A stretch of 64,000 nt of DNA from the NCBI GenBank assembly GCA_934122085.1, contig CAKOVS010000007.1, positions 1 to 64,000 of the forward strand, written 5' to 3'. A model generated the notes under the pieces. The model ran no database searches. It was not told where the DNA came from and saw only the letters and a list, made by a program, of their open reading frames with translations. Every line of letters begins with the position of its first letter. The first letter of the stretch is position 1. Positions 1 through 8,931 of the stretch are shown here, one piece after another. Origin of the DNA: an uncultured Clostridia bacterium (GTDB lineage Bacteria; Bacillota; Clostridia; TANB77; CAG-508). Made by a program: the position numbers and the translations under genes.

Positions 1-1097
1 GCTTCTAATCTTAGGCATTGTCCTGTTGTTCCTGCTATCTCTCCATCATATTTCCATTCTTGCCATCCTATTTTTTCTACATGTGCTCTATATTTTATTT
101 TAGCTCCTTTTGGTGCATTTACAAGTTTTATTTTTATAGCTTCTGCCCTTAAATATTGTCCTGTTGTTCCTGCTGTTTTTCCATCTTCTTTCCAATTTTG
201 CCATCCTATTTTTTCCACATGTGCCTGATACATTATATGTATTTGGGTATCATAGTTTATATTTGTTTTTTGAGATTCTATTACTTTTCCAAGACTATTT
301 ACTACATTTATTTTTATTGTATGTTTTCCATCACTTAAATTTTCTTTTATAATTTTAAAACTAAAACCTGGTGTTGGATTTTGTTCTTCTGTTCCTATCT
401 CTATTTGTTTTATTACATCTGGTCTTTTTTTATATTGTATTTGTTTTTCATCTATTTTTTTATCATCTAAATATGCTTCAATTTTTGTATTTGATATATT
501 TGCAATTTTCCAACCAGATATTATTATATCATCATTTTTATAATATTTGCTTCCATCTTTTCCTGTATCTATGTTTATATTTGCTTTTTCTTTTTTTGGA
601 ACTATTTTTATTTCAATTGCTTCTAGTCTTAAACATTGTCCTGTTGTTCCTGCTATCTCTCCATCATATTTCCATTCTTGCCATCCTATTTTTTCCACAT
701 GTGCTCTATACATTACTGAATATTCTTCAGTTCCATCTAACTGAATTTTTATAGCTTCTAATCTTAGACATTGTCCTGTTGTTCCTGCTATTTCTCCACT
801 TTTTTTCCAGTCTTGCCACCCTATCTTTTCTACATGTGCTTGATACTTTATTTTCACTGTATTAGGCATATTTTCCGTTTTAATTTTTATTGCTTCTAAT
901 CTTTTACATTCTCCTGTTGTTCCTGCTGTTTTTCCATTTCCATTCCAATCTTGCCATCCTATTTTTTCTACATGTGCCTCATATAAAATACTTTGCTCAT
1001 TTTTTTGAGTTTCTTTTGCAAAAGTTTCACTTACAAATATTGCAATAATTGTTTGAACTAAAAATATTATTATTAAAGATATTTTAGTTTTTTTCAT
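1..1097 (-). CDS. ChW-repeat surface protein, N-terminal part (cut by window edge)
   Basis: This is the 5' part of a secreted protein on the minus strand; about 365 residues are visible and the gene runs off the left edge. The ATG at 1097 has a GGAG ribosome site at 1107-1110. The N-terminus is a signal peptide: MKK, a hydrophobic core, then a likely cut near ETFAKE. Next come clostridial hydrophobic W (ChW) repeats of about 45 residues, each with HVEKIGWQ-W, GTTGQ and RLEAI motifs. Three lie at residues about 35-160, then an Ig-like stretch (about 165-285, with a GW start and RPDV), then two more, the last cut by the edge. ChW repeats are known in clostridial surface proteins, often beside adhesion or hydrolase domains. 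Any catalytic domain would lie outside the window. The signal peptide and repeats are certain; the function is not. Confidence 0.85.
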   Translation of the reverse strand, partial: MKKTKISLIIIFLVQTIIAIFVSETFAKETQKNEQSILYEAHVEKIGWQDWNGNGKTAGTTGECKRLEAIKIKTENMPNTVKIKYQAHVEKIGWQDWKKSGEIAGTTGQCLRLEAIKIQLDGTEEYSVMYRAHVEKIGWQEWKYDGEIAGTTGQCLRLEAIEIKIVPKKEKANINIDTGKDGSKYYKNDDIIISGWKIANISNTKIEAYLDDKKIDEKQIQYKKRPDVIKQIEIGTEEQNPTPGFSFKIIKENLSDGKHTIKINVVNSLGKVIESQKTNINYDTQIHIMYQAHVEKIGWQNWKEDGKTAGTTGQYLRAEAIKIKLVNAPKGAKIKYRAHVEKIGWQEWKYDGEIAGTTGQCLRLE

Positions 1098-1128
1098 TTG
1101 ATATTTCTCCCTTTTATAAGATTCTATT

Positions 1129-2118
1129 TTAATTACATTTCACATTAAAAAAAGTTACATATGATATTATAGGAAAATGAAATAACATTATTTCTTTTAT
1201 CATTTTTTTAAATTGATTTTTTCCTGCTAATATTTCAAAATATGTCTTTACATTAAAATAGATACTTTTTACATTTAAAATAGTTTCATAATATTTAATA
1301 TTTTTTTCAATAAATTTTTTATCTTTTTCATTATTAACATATTCAGAACACATCATAATTCCGCCCAAATATGCTCTATTTATTGCATCTTTTCTATAAT
1401 CCAAAAATGATTTATAACTACTTCCATTTTGCTTTTTCCATCTTGAAATGTTTTGTGAAAAACTTCTTCCACCAAATACATTGGTATTGTGTAATCTATA
1501 ATCAAAAAGTGGTTCTTCAATATAACTCATTCCTTTTCCTTCATTTGCAATAAATCCTGCAAGCCAGTCATGTGCTATTACTTTTTTTCTAAATGGTATC
1601 ATTTTATCTCTTACTGACTTAGTTATTATTTGTGAACAACCTATTCCTACACATCTTGATATAGCCAATTTATTCTTTCCTTTTATTAATGGTACATTTT
1701 TATATTTAAAATAATTTTCTTTTATTACTACTCCATCTTCATCTATTTGTCTACAATTGCAATATACCATATCAACATCTTCTTCTTTTAATTTTTTTAG
1801 ACTTTTTTCTATTTTGTCTTTATGCCAAATATCATCATGATCTGAAAACATTATATAATCTGCTGTTGATTGTTGTAGCAAAAATTCAAAGTTTTTATTA
1901 TATCCTAAATTTTTAGGTTGTAAATATAATTTTATTCTTTTATCATTGTTTTCATATTCTTTTAAGATTTTTTTTACATTTATATCTATTGAATTATCAT
2001 CACTTATATATATTTTTATATTACTATATGTTTGTCTTAATATACTATCTATTTGCTTTCTTAAATATTTTTCATTTGTATTATATGTTGTTACTAATAT
2101 ATCAACTAATTCTCCCAT
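1129..2118 (-). CDS. family 2 glycosyltransferase
   Basis: This is a GT-A fold glycosyltransferase of family 2, of the type that transfers sugars such as rhamnose onto cell-surface polysaccharide. The N-terminus has the typical ILVTTYN strand, followed by SDDNS near residue 40 and the metal-binding SDHDDIW at 92-98. The length of 329 residues is normal for the family. I place the start at the ATG at 2118, because AAAGG lies 8 bases upstream; an in-frame GTG nine bases earlier sits on the ribosome site. A good promoter lies at 2147-2175. It ends just upstream of the ChW-repeat gene and may be co-transcribed with it, which would fit a cell-surface role. The sugar and the acceptor cannot be told from sequence. 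Confidence 0.85.
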   Translation of the reverse strand: MGELVDILVTTYNTNEKYLRKQIDSILRQTYSNIKIYISDDNSIDINVKKILKEYENNDKRIKLYLQPKNLGYNKNFEFLLQQSTADYIMFSDHDDIWHKDKIEKSLKKLKEEDVDMVYCNCRQIDEDGVVIKENYFKYKNVPLIKGKNKLAISRCVGIGCSQIITKSVRDKMIPFRKKVIAHDWLAGFIANEGKGMSYIEEPLFDYRLHNTNVFGGRSFSQNISRWKKQNGSSYKSFLDYRKDAINRAYLGGIMMCSEYVNNEKDKKFIEKNIKYYETILNVKSIYFNVKTYFEILAGKNQFKKMIKEIMLFHFPIISYVTFFNVKCN

Positions 2119-2146
2119 TCTTTTCACCTTTTCCTATTTTAATTGA

Positions 2147-2175
2147 ATTCTAACATATCTATTTTATAAAGTCAA
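2147..2175 (-). promoter_or_regulatory. sigma-A promoter of the glycosyltransferase gene
   Basis: On the minus strand TTGACT (2170-2175), a 17-base spacer and TAGAAT (2147-2152) lie just upstream of the gene starting at 2118. It overlaps no other gene and is divergent from the promoter at 2193. Confidence 0.65.
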
Positions 2176-2192
2176 ATTATTTTACATAATTA

Positions 2193-2221
2193 TTGACTTT
2201 TCCCAATATATGCCTTATAAT
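2193..2221 (+). promoter_or_regulatory. sigma-A promoter of the small orphan gene
   Basis: TTGACT (2193-2198), a 17-base spacer and TATAAT (2216-2221) match the housekeeping consensus and lie about 60 bases before the ATG at 2282. Confidence 0.8.
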
Positions 2222-2281
2222 ATAGAATGATAGGTGATTGCCTATTGCATTTTGAAGAGCCTAAAGGAGGGCACCAACATT

Positions 2282-2587
2282 ATGATTTATGACAACGATT
2301 ATTTTTCACAGTACTCCGCACCTCTGATTTCTTTTCGGAATCGTCGTGCTTCCCAGTCTGAGTTTGATCAGTACTGGGCAAAAAAAGAACCTGTGAAAAA
2401 AGAAGAAATCACTGAAAACATTAAAAGTGAACTTGCTATGATGCCATCAGTCGACAAGCCCGCTGGCCTTGACTACTATTTGCAGTTGCATTACAAGCTG
2501 CTTGACAGCTTCTGCAAAGATGTTGCAGAAGCAATGATCACAAAATCTTATGACCCTGCTTCTGTAAAATTCTTTGCAAAGATTTAA
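2282..2587 (+). CDS. small orphan protein, unknown function
   Basis: I do not recognise this 101-residue protein. It starts MIYDNDYFSQYSAP, is soluble, has no signal peptide or membrane segment, and is rich in charged residues in the middle (EPVKKEEITENIK). The start at 2282 follows a perfect AAAGGAGG at 2262-2269. It is a single-gene unit: its own consensus promoter lies upstream and a GC-rich terminator directly downstream, and it faces against its minus-strand neighbours. Its codons use far more G and C than the flanking genes (for example CCG, GTC, GGC), which suggests a different origin. Similar isolated units occur at 36953, 43321, 51842 and 57904. Confidence 0.75.
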   Translation: MIYDNDYFSQYSAPLISFRNRRASQSEFDQYWAKKEPVKKEEITENIKSELAMMPSVDKPAGLDYYLQLHYKLLDSFCKDVAEAMITKSYDPASVKFFAKI

Positions 2588-2615
2588 GTAGTCAAATTCT
2601 AAAACAACTTCAAAA

Positions 2616-2653
2616 CCCGCAGATGTTTTATTCATCTGCGGGCACTTTTATTT
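2616..2653 (+). terminator. intrinsic terminator of the orphan gene
   Basis: A perfect 10-bp stem (CCCGCAGATG at 2616-2625 with its complement at 2633-2642) and a 7-base loop are followed by a T-rich tract. The stem is unusually GC-rich for this chromosome. Confidence 0.85.
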
Positions 2654-2669
2654 TTAACACATATTCATT

Positions 2670-3377
2670 TTAGTATTTTTCTAATTTATCATCAAAATAC
2701 AATTTTGAAATAAGTTTTAATTCTTTTAATGATTCATCCTTTAAAGAAAATGAAAATAATTTTTTTGCAGGAGCCATAACAATATACCTAATTGCTGATA
2801 TTGTACTTTCTGAAACTGAAATTGCACTTTTATCTAATTTCCCACAATTTTCACATTTAAAACCTTCATTTTTTATACTAAAATATTTTAAATTGTTTTT
2901 TTCCTTGCAATTTACACATTCTGTAATTCTAGGAGAAAAACCAAGAAAACAAAGTAGTTTTAATTTAAATGTACTAATTACCAAATCTATATTTTTATCT
3001 GTTTCTGATAATGTATACAATGTATTTAATAACATTTGTAATATTTTATAGCAGTTTTCATTCTCTTCTGTTACATCTCTTACAATTTTAGCAATTTCAA
3101 TTGCAGAATTAAGTTTATCTAAATCTGTTCGTAAATTATAAAATACCTCAATTGTATCACAAGAATTTATATTATATGTATTTGCTCCTTTATACATCAT
3201 GTACTCCCCAAAGCAAAATAATTGTGTACCTGCTAGCAAGGCGCTTCTTTGGCGCCTTGCTCCTTTGGCAACACATGATATTTTTCCTAATCCTGGAGTT
3301 AACATTGTAAGCATTTTATCATAATCTCCCAAATTACTTTCAGAGATTATTATCCCACTTGTTTTTATTGTCCCCAT
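2670..3377 (-). CDS. recO: DNA repair protein RecO
   Basis: RecO loads RecA onto SSB-coated single strands together with RecR in the RecFOR pathway. The 235-residue length fits. The N-terminal OB-fold region (about 1-80) contains the GLGKISCVAKGARR stretch typical of RecO. A zinc site of two CxxC pairs (C154/C157 and C175/C178) is present. The ATG at 3377 lies inside the 3' end of the yqzL-like gene, so the two genes overlap by 38 bases and are probably translationally coupled. The order era, yqzL, recO on one strand is the classic Firmicute arrangement and supports the call. Confidence 0.95.
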   Translation of the reverse strand: MGTIKTSGIIISESNLGDYDKMLTMLTPGLGKISCVAKGARRQRSALLAGTQLFCFGEYMMYKGANTYNINSCDTIEVFYNLRTDLDKLNSAIEIAKIVRDVTEENENCYKILQMLLNTLYTLSETDKNIDLVISTFKLKLLCFLGFSPRITECVNCKEKNNLKYFSIKNEGFKCENCGKLDKSAISVSESTISAIRYIVMAPAKKLFSFSLKDESLKELKLISKLYFDDKLEKY

Positions 3378-3507
3378 ACTTTTCCGCCTTTTGTTCCATA
3401 TTATTATTTTGCAATTGTTCTTCTATTCCTTGAAATTGTTTTAGCTCTAAAAATGTATTAACATCTCCTGTATTTTTAAATGTATCCCATGCAATTTTTT
3501 TAATCAT
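3340..3507 (-). CDS. yqzL: YqzL-family small protein
   Basis: This 55-residue protein starts MIKKIAWDTFKNTGDVNTFL at the ATG at 3507, after an AAAGGAAG-like ribosome site. The W-x-F-x-x-TG-x-x-x-x-[FY]L pattern in the first 20 residues is that of the YqzL family, whose role is unknown. In Bacillus subtilis the same small gene sits between era and recO, as here. It overlaps the start of recO by 38 bases in a different frame. The C-terminal 20 residues are charged and poorly conserved, so the overlap with recO is tolerated. Confidence 0.75.
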   Translation of the reverse strand: MIKKIAWDTFKNTGDVNTFLELKQFQGIEEQLQNNNMEQKAEKYGDNKNKWDNNL

Positions 3508-3569
3508 AAGCTCACTTCCTTTAACATTATCTTTTGCATTTTATTAATTTTTATTCATATTGGTGATTA

Positions 3570-4472
3570 TTATTGTAACTTAAATTTTTTTACAACTGAT
3601 GTATCATCAATCCAATTTTCTTTAACTTTTACCCATGTTCTTAAATTAACTTTTATTCCAAAATTTCTTTCCATTTCTATTCTTGCAGATTGTCCAATCT
3701 TCTTTAGCATTGATCCATCTTTTCCTATTATTATTCCTTTATGTGATTCTCTTAAACAATATATTGTAGCTTCAATATCATAAAATTCTTCTTTGTTTTT
3801 TGTTTTCTTTAATTTCATTTTAGTTACTTCAACATATATTCCATGTGGTACTTCATCTTGTAAATACATTAATGCTTTTTCCCTTATTGTTTCCTCAGCA
3901 AGTTGTCTCATTGTTTGGTCTGTATATTCCTCTGTATCATAATATGCTGGACCTGGTTTTAGAACTTTTTCTATTTCATCTAATATAATATCTCTATATT
4001 TAGATTTTATTGAAGAAACTGGTATTACTGCTTCAAAATTATATTCTTTTTGGTATAAATCAATTAATTTTAATAAACTTTCTTTTTTTACTAAATCAAT
4101 TTTATTAATAATTAATATTGCCTTTTTCTTAGATTCTTTTATTTTTTCTAGGATTCTCATATCTCCTCTACCAATTTCATCACTTGTTGCTTCAATTACA
4201 AATAATATCAAATCAATATCATTTATTACACCAAAAGATGTCTCTATCATTGTCTCATTTAATTTTGTTTTTGGTTTGTGAATTCCAGGCGTATCTATAA
4301 ATATAATTTGTGAATTTTCTCTGTTTACAATTCCTCTAATAGCTGTTCTAGTTGTTTGAACCTTATTTGCTGTTGCAGATACTTTTTCACCAACTAAAAG
4401 GTTTACTAATGTTGACTTTCCTACATTTGTTCTTCCTAACATTGCTACAAACCCTGATTTAAATTCTGGCAT
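3570..4472 (-). CDS. era: GTPase Era
   Basis: Era is an essential GTPase that binds the 3' end of 16S rRNA and helps mature the 30S subunit. The 300 residues show an N-terminal G domain with G1 GRTNVGKS (13-20), G3 DTPG (60-63) and G4 NKID (123-126), followed by the C-terminal KH domain with GIIIGKDGSMLKKIG. Nothing is missing. The ATG at 4472 has GGAGG seven bases upstream and overlaps the stop codon of the upstream gene (TAATG), so the two are translationally coupled. It forms one operon with yqzL and recO downstream. Confidence 0.97.
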   Translation of the reverse strand: MPEFKSGFVAMLGRTNVGKSTLVNLLVGEKVSATANKVQTTRTAIRGIVNRENSQIIFIDTPGIHKPKTKLNETMIETSFGVINDIDLILFVIEATSDEIGRGDMRILEKIKESKKKAILIINKIDLVKKESLLKLIDLYQKEYNFEAVIPVSSIKSKYRDIILDEIEKVLKPGPAYYDTEEYTDQTMRQLAEETIREKALMYLQDEVPHGIYVEVTKMKLKKTKNKEEFYDIEATIYCLRESHKGIIIGKDGSMLKKIGQSARIEMERNFGIKVNLRTWVKVKENWIDDTSVVKKFKLQ

Positions 4473-6769
4473 TATTTTTCCTCCATCTGTTTTACTGAAT
4501 ATTCCAAAACATTAATGTTTTTTATAATTAGTTTTGTTCCCATTTCATCATCATCTAATTTTCCTATTCTAATAACTTTTTTTGATTCTAGTTTTATATC
4601 CATATCATTTAATTTAGCTATAATCCTTGTATCATTATCCATTCCTATTGGAAGGGTTTTATTCTGATTATCATAATATATACAATTAGAAAATGCTATT
4701 ACATTTGAACCTTTGGTTAATTTTATCTTATATAAGTTTATTTTACTATTTTCTGATTTTTCTATTGCTTTTTGCACTTCATCTTCTACATTTAAATTAA
4801 ATATATTTATTTTATTTGCATCAATATTTTCATCATCTTCTGTCCACATATATGCTACAATATCTTGACTTGTTGTAATTTTATTTAAAGCTTCATTTAT
4901 TCTCCAAATTGCCTGACTAAGATTTACCTTATAATCAACTACTTTATATTGCTTTCCCATATCTAGTATTAAAAATTTATTTTTAGGATTTTCTCTATGT
5001 GATTTATTTGCTAATTTTTTTATTTTTCTTGTATCTTCTTCTAATCCTCCAAATATGTCAATTTCTTCATCTAATTTTCCTTTTATCTCTTTTTGTTCTG
5101 CTTTTAATGTTTTCAAATATTTATCTAATTCTTTTGTTTCCAAAGAATTCGTTTTTACTTTATTTAGTGGATTAATTTGCTCTGTTGTTGCCAAATATAA
5201 AAAATCTAGCTCTTCTTTATTTAATCTTGCTCTTTGAATTTTATCCATAATTGTTCCAAATTCTTCAAAATCATCTTCAAATTCAAATATTTTGGCATGT
5301 GGTTTTACATTAACAATTTCTTCTTCACCTTCTGCCAATGTTTTTACTTCATCTTTATTGCTATATTTCCAAAATTCAAATATACTTTTTTTATGACTGT
5401 CTATTTCTGCAATAAATGCTGATGCATTTTCTATTTTTTTTATTAAATTAACTTTTTTTAATTTTATTTCATTTATGTCTAATTTTGTATTATTAAATTC
5501 TTTTTCTTTATTAGCTGTCTCTTTGCCTTTTTCTAATAAATCATCTAAAGTATATTGTTTTTTTATTTTCTCTTCCTCATCCATACTTTCTGTATTCTCA
5601 ATTGGATTATCTTGAGGAATTTCTATTTCTTTCTTCTCTTCTTTTTTCTTTCTTTTCCCACTATATTTAAAGAAATATTTTACTTTTCCAAAAAAAGTTT
5701 TTTTACATTCTAAAAATGTTGAAATTTGTTTCTCTTTTTCTATATAATCTGCTTCTAACTTTTCTGTTTCTAATTTTAATAAACTTAACTTTTGCTTATA
5801 TTCTATATTGTTTTTTATGTTTTCTTCTTCAATTTCTATCAATCTTTTATATTGTTCATTAACAAAATCTGCCAATTCATCATATTTTAAAACCTCTTCA
5901 TTATATTGAAATTCTATTTCTCCTTGTTTATCTATTTGTACTTTAAATTTATAATATTCTGGAATTTCAGTTTGTAATATATATAATGCTTTTACTAATT
6001 TAAAAAATTTGCCAGCATCTATTTTATTGTTAAGTTTTACTTTATATTCAGATTTTATTGAACCTAATACTTGAGTTTGTCCTATTATTTGTAATGAAAT
6101 CTTTCCTGTTTTATCATATACTTCATATATTGATGGCCAATCATTTGTAAATGTCCATAAGTAATTTTCTAAGCTTTCTATTTCTGTTTTATTTAATATT
6201 TCTTTTGAATAATCTATATTACTTATAGGGACAAATATTTTTCCAGCTTTTTTCTTTTCTAATTGTTTTTTTAAAACATAGAAAAATGTCGAATAATCTT
6301 GATCTTCTGTTGTTACTATCATAAAATATTTATCATCATTTTCTGAATAATATATTTGCCATAAATAATTTTTTGGATATCTTACTTTAAATGGAATTTT
6401 TTTATTTATTGCTTGTTGCTGTTCTTCTATTTGTTTTATTTCATCAATATCTACTTCTTCTAACATTCTTAAAAATTCTTCATGAAGTTCTTGTTCTTCC
6501 TCTGTTTTTGGAACTAAATATGAAACTAATGGCTTAGCCTTAGAATACTTAGTTTTCGTGTCTTCTAATCTATTACAAGGTGATACTAATATTTCTAATT
6601 CTTTTGGAGAAACAAATCTATATTGTCTATATTTATTTTCTTCAATTCCTGTATTTGGTTTAAAATTTATATTTTCAATATATTTTAATGTTTCTGGTAT
6701 TTCTTCTAAATCTAAACATATATATTCTAATTTTTCTGATATTTTTTGTGCTATTTTTTTCTTTTCCAA
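4472..6769 (-). CDS. large unknown coiled-coil protein upstream of era
   Basis: I do not recognise this 765-residue protein. It is soluble, very rich in Lys, Glu, Asn and Ile, and predicted mostly alpha/beta with coiled coils at about residues 300-350 and 385-450 (long K/E-rich runs). No signal peptide, membrane helix or nucleotide-binding loop is visible. The start is a TTG at 6769; AAAGGA lies about 9 bases upstream, and an upstream ATG hits a stop after eight codons. Its stop overlaps the era start, so the expression of the two is linked. Sitting between dusB and era it might act in ribosome or tRNA biology or at the envelope, but that is a guess from position only. Confidence 0.8.
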   Translation of the reverse strand: MEKKKIAQKISEKLEYICLDLEEIPETLKYIENINFKPNTGIEENKYRQYRFVSPKELEILVSPCNRLEDTKTKYSKAKPLVSYLVPKTEEEQELHEEFLRMLEEVDIDEIKQIEEQQQAINKKIPFKVRYPKNYLWQIYYSENDDKYFMIVTTEDQDYSTFFYVLKKQLEKKKAGKIFVPISNIDYSKEILNKTEIESLENYLWTFTNDWPSIYEVYDKTGKISLQIIGQTQVLGSIKSEYKVKLNNKIDAGKFFKLVKALYILQTEIPEYYKFKVQIDKQGEIEFQYNEEVLKYDELADFVNEQYKRLIEIEEENIKNNIEYKQKLSLLKLETEKLEADYIEKEKQISTFLECKKTFFGKVKYFFKYSGKRKKKEEKKEIEIPQDNPIENTESMDEEEKIKKQYTLDDLLEKGKETANKEKEFNNTKLDINEIKLKKVNLIKKIENASAFIAEIDSHKKSIFEFWKYSNKDEVKTLAEGEEEIVNVKPHAKIFEFEDDFEEFGTIMDKIQRARLNKEELDFLYLATTEQINPLNKVKTNSLETKELDKYLKTLKAEQKEIKGKLDEEIDIFGGLEEDTRKIKKLANKSHRENPKNKFLILDMGKQYKVVDYKVNLSQAIWRINEALNKITTSQDIVAYMWTEDDENIDANKINIFNLNVEDEVQKAIEKSENSKINLYKIKLTKGSNVIAFSNCIYYDNQNKTLPIGMDNDTRIIAKLNDMDIKLESKKVIRIGKLDDDEMGTKLIIKNINVLEYSVKQMEEK

Positions 6770-6811
6770 AACTAGATTTTCCTTTCTCTTTCTTTCATAT
6801 TTATTTTACTA

Positions 6812-7795
6812 TTATTTATCGAAAATATCAATAAAAAATTCTTGAATTTTTTTCATAAGAATATCAACATCTGTTATGTGATTAATTTCATCTCTAAATT
6901 TTGAGGCTTCTGGCATATTTTTCGTATATGCAGATATATGTTTTCTAATTTCATTAATACCAACTAGATTTCCTTTTTCTTTTATATTCAATTCTAAATG
7001 CTGTTTTATAATTTCATATTTTTCTTTATTAGTTGGTCTTGGCATTTTTTCATTATTTTCAAAAAAATATTTTAACTGCTCAAATATCCATGGATTTCCA
7101 ATTGCCCCTCTTCCAATCATTATTCCATCAACACCTGTATATTCAAACATTTTCTTTGCAGATTCTTCATCAATTATATCTCCATTTCCTATTACAGGTA
7201 TTTTCACAGACTCTTTAACTTTTTTTATAATATCCAAATCCGCTTTACCAGAATAATATTCTTCTCTTGTTCTTCCATGAATTGTTATTGCAGAAACACC
7301 ACATTTTTCTGCAATTTGTGCCAATTCACATGCAACAATATTTTCATTATTCCATCCTTTTCTAAATTTTAGCGTAACAGGTTTTGTTGAATTTTTTACA
7401 ACAGATTTTATTATTTCTTCTGCTTTATCTAAATCTAATAATAATTTACTCCCATCTCCATTTTTTACAACTTTAGGAGCTGGACATCCCATATTTATAT
7501 CTACTATATCTGCTAATTCGCTCACATACTTTGACGCAAATCCCATTGTTTCGGGGTCACTTCCAAATATTTGCATACTTACAGGTAAGTCTTCTCCATC
7601 TCTTTTTAATAATTGTTTTGTCTTTTCATCTCCAAAAAATAATGCTTTTGAACTTACCATTTCCGTACAAACTAATCCTGGTTTAAATTTTTCTACAATT
7701 ATTCTAAAAGGCAGGTCTGTTACACCTGCCATTGGAGCTAATATTAAATTATTTTCTAATTCTAATTTTCCAATTTTTAATTTTTTTAAATACAT
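6812..7795 (-). CDS. dusB: tRNA-dihydrouridine synthase, DusB type
   Basis: This flavoenzyme reduces uridines in the tRNA D-loop to dihydrouridine with NADPH. The N-terminal TIM barrel starts with LAPMAGVTDLPFR near residue 20. The active-site cysteine lies in NMGCPAPKV (about 104), and the FMN phosphate site is GVDGIMIGRGAIGNPW. The length of 327 residues is standard. Two ATGs are adjacent (7798 and 7795); I prefer 7795 for its better distance from AGGAG. It lies six bases after the preceding gene rodA, clearly in one operon. DusB type is chosen over DusA and DusC from length and motif wording. Confidence 0.93.
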   Translation of the reverse strand: MYLKKLKIGKLELENNLILAPMAGVTDLPFRIIVEKFKPGLVCTEMVSSKALFFGDEKTKQLLKRDGEDLPVSMQIFGSDPETMGFASKYVSELADIVDINMGCPAPKVVKNGDGSKLLLDLDKAEEIIKSVVKNSTKPVTLKFRKGWNNENIVACELAQIAEKCGVSAITIHGRTREEYYSGKADLDIIKKVKESVKIPVIGNGDIIDEESAKKMFEYTGVDGIMIGRGAIGNPWIFEQLKYFFENNEKMPRPTNKEKYEIIKQHLELNIKEKGNLVGINEIRKHISAYTKNMPEASKFRDEINHITDVDILMKKIQEFFIDIFDK

Positions 7796-7804
7796 CATTT
7801 ACTC

Positions 7805-8920
7805 CTATTTGTTAAATAATCCATTTCTTCTTTGACTGCTAATATTTAATAAAATTCCAATTGCTATAAAACTTGTCATCATAGAACTTCCACCATAACT
7901 TACAAATAACAATGGTACACCTGTTATTGGCAACAAACCCATTGTCATTCCTATGTTTTCTAATGTATGGAACAAAAATATTCCTGCAATTCCTATCGCC
8001 ACATATGCTCCTGCTTCATCTTTTATTCCTTTAGCAACCTGTACAGCTTTTACTATAATCATTATATTTAATAAAATTACTGAACATGCGACTACAAATC
8101 CCATTTCTTCACCAACTACAGCAAATATAAAATCTGTAGTCTTAGGATACAAATAACCTAATTGAGTTTGATTTCCTTTTAATACTCCCATTCCTGTAAT
8201 CTGGCCAGAACCTATTGCTAATTTTGACTGTAAAATATTATATCCTGCTCCTGTTGGATCTGATTCTGGATTTAAAAATGTATCAATTCTATCTTTTGCA
8301 TGTTTTGGCAAAAGGAAATTATATGTTATCGGTGTTGCTATAACAATTATTAAAACTGATGCTATAATATATTTTTTATCAATTCCCGCAACAAATATCA
8401 TTAATAGAAATGATACTATATATGCTGCTGCTGTACCATAATCTGGCTCAACAATTATAAGCGCTAATGGTATTGCTATTGCTAATAATATTACTAGTAA
8501 TTTTGCAATTTTATTTATTTCATCTCTACCATTTCTAATTTGAATAAAAGAAATTACAAATGACATAAATAAAATTATAAATATTTTTGAAATTTCTGCT
8601 GGTTGAAATGAAAATAAATCATCACCTATTACAAACCAGCTTCTTGCTCCATTTATAGGCTTTGTAAACAATACTGCTATCAACATTATTATCGAAATTC
8701 CATAAAGTATTGGCGATATTTTCACTAAAAATTTATAATCTATTAACATAACAATTAGCATAAGTGCTATACTTACGCCAATCCAAATTGCTTGTTTTTT
8801 TAATTCCTCTAAATTTGTATCATATGATGCAGAATATAATGCAATTAATCCTATTATACATAATATTATTGCAAATAGTGGTATTAACCATTCAATTTTT
8901 CTTAATCTTCTTATATCCAT
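7805..8920 (-). CDS. rodA: rod-shape peptidoglycan polymerase RodA (SEDS family)
   Basis: This SEDS-family integral membrane glycosyltransferase polymerises lipid II during side-wall growth, with a partner class B PBP. The protein has 371 residues and about ten membrane helices. It starts MDIRRLRKIEWLIP with the usual GLIALYSAS helix, has FQPAEISKIFIILFMS, and ends with the PITGVPLLFVSYGGSS block that marks the family. RodA is favoured over FtsW and SpoVE because it lies directly downstream of minD-minE, a common clostridial arrangement; FtsW cannot be strictly excluded. The start ATG at 8920 follows a weak AAAGAG site. Confidence 0.88.
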   Translation of the reverse strand: MDIRRLRKIEWLIPLFAIILCIIGLIALYSASYDTNLEELKKQAIWIGVSIALMLIVMLIDYKFLVKISPILYGISIIMLIAVLFTKPINGARSWFVIGDDLFSFQPAEISKIFIILFMSFVISFIQIRNGRDEINKIAKLLVILLAIAIPLALIIVEPDYGTAAAYIVSFLLMIFVAGIDKKYIIASVLIIVIATPITYNFLLPKHAKDRIDTFLNPESDPTGAGYNILQSKLAIGSGQITGMGVLKGNQTQLGYLYPKTTDFIFAVVGEEMGFVVACSVILLNIMIIVKAVQVAKGIKDEAGAYVAIGIAGIFLFHTLENIGMTMGLLPITGVPLLFVSYGGSSMMTSFIAIGILLNISSQRRNGLFNK

Positions 8921-8931
8921 TAAATCACTCT

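Noticed and set aside
371..754. Plus-strand hydrophobic ORF
   Set aside because: It is the opposite strand of the ChW-repeat gene, which has clear repeats, a signal peptide and a ribosome site.
1..1000. CRISPR array from the recurring stretches
   Set aside because: The repeats are in frame, of uneven length and spacing, and encode ChW protein repeats.
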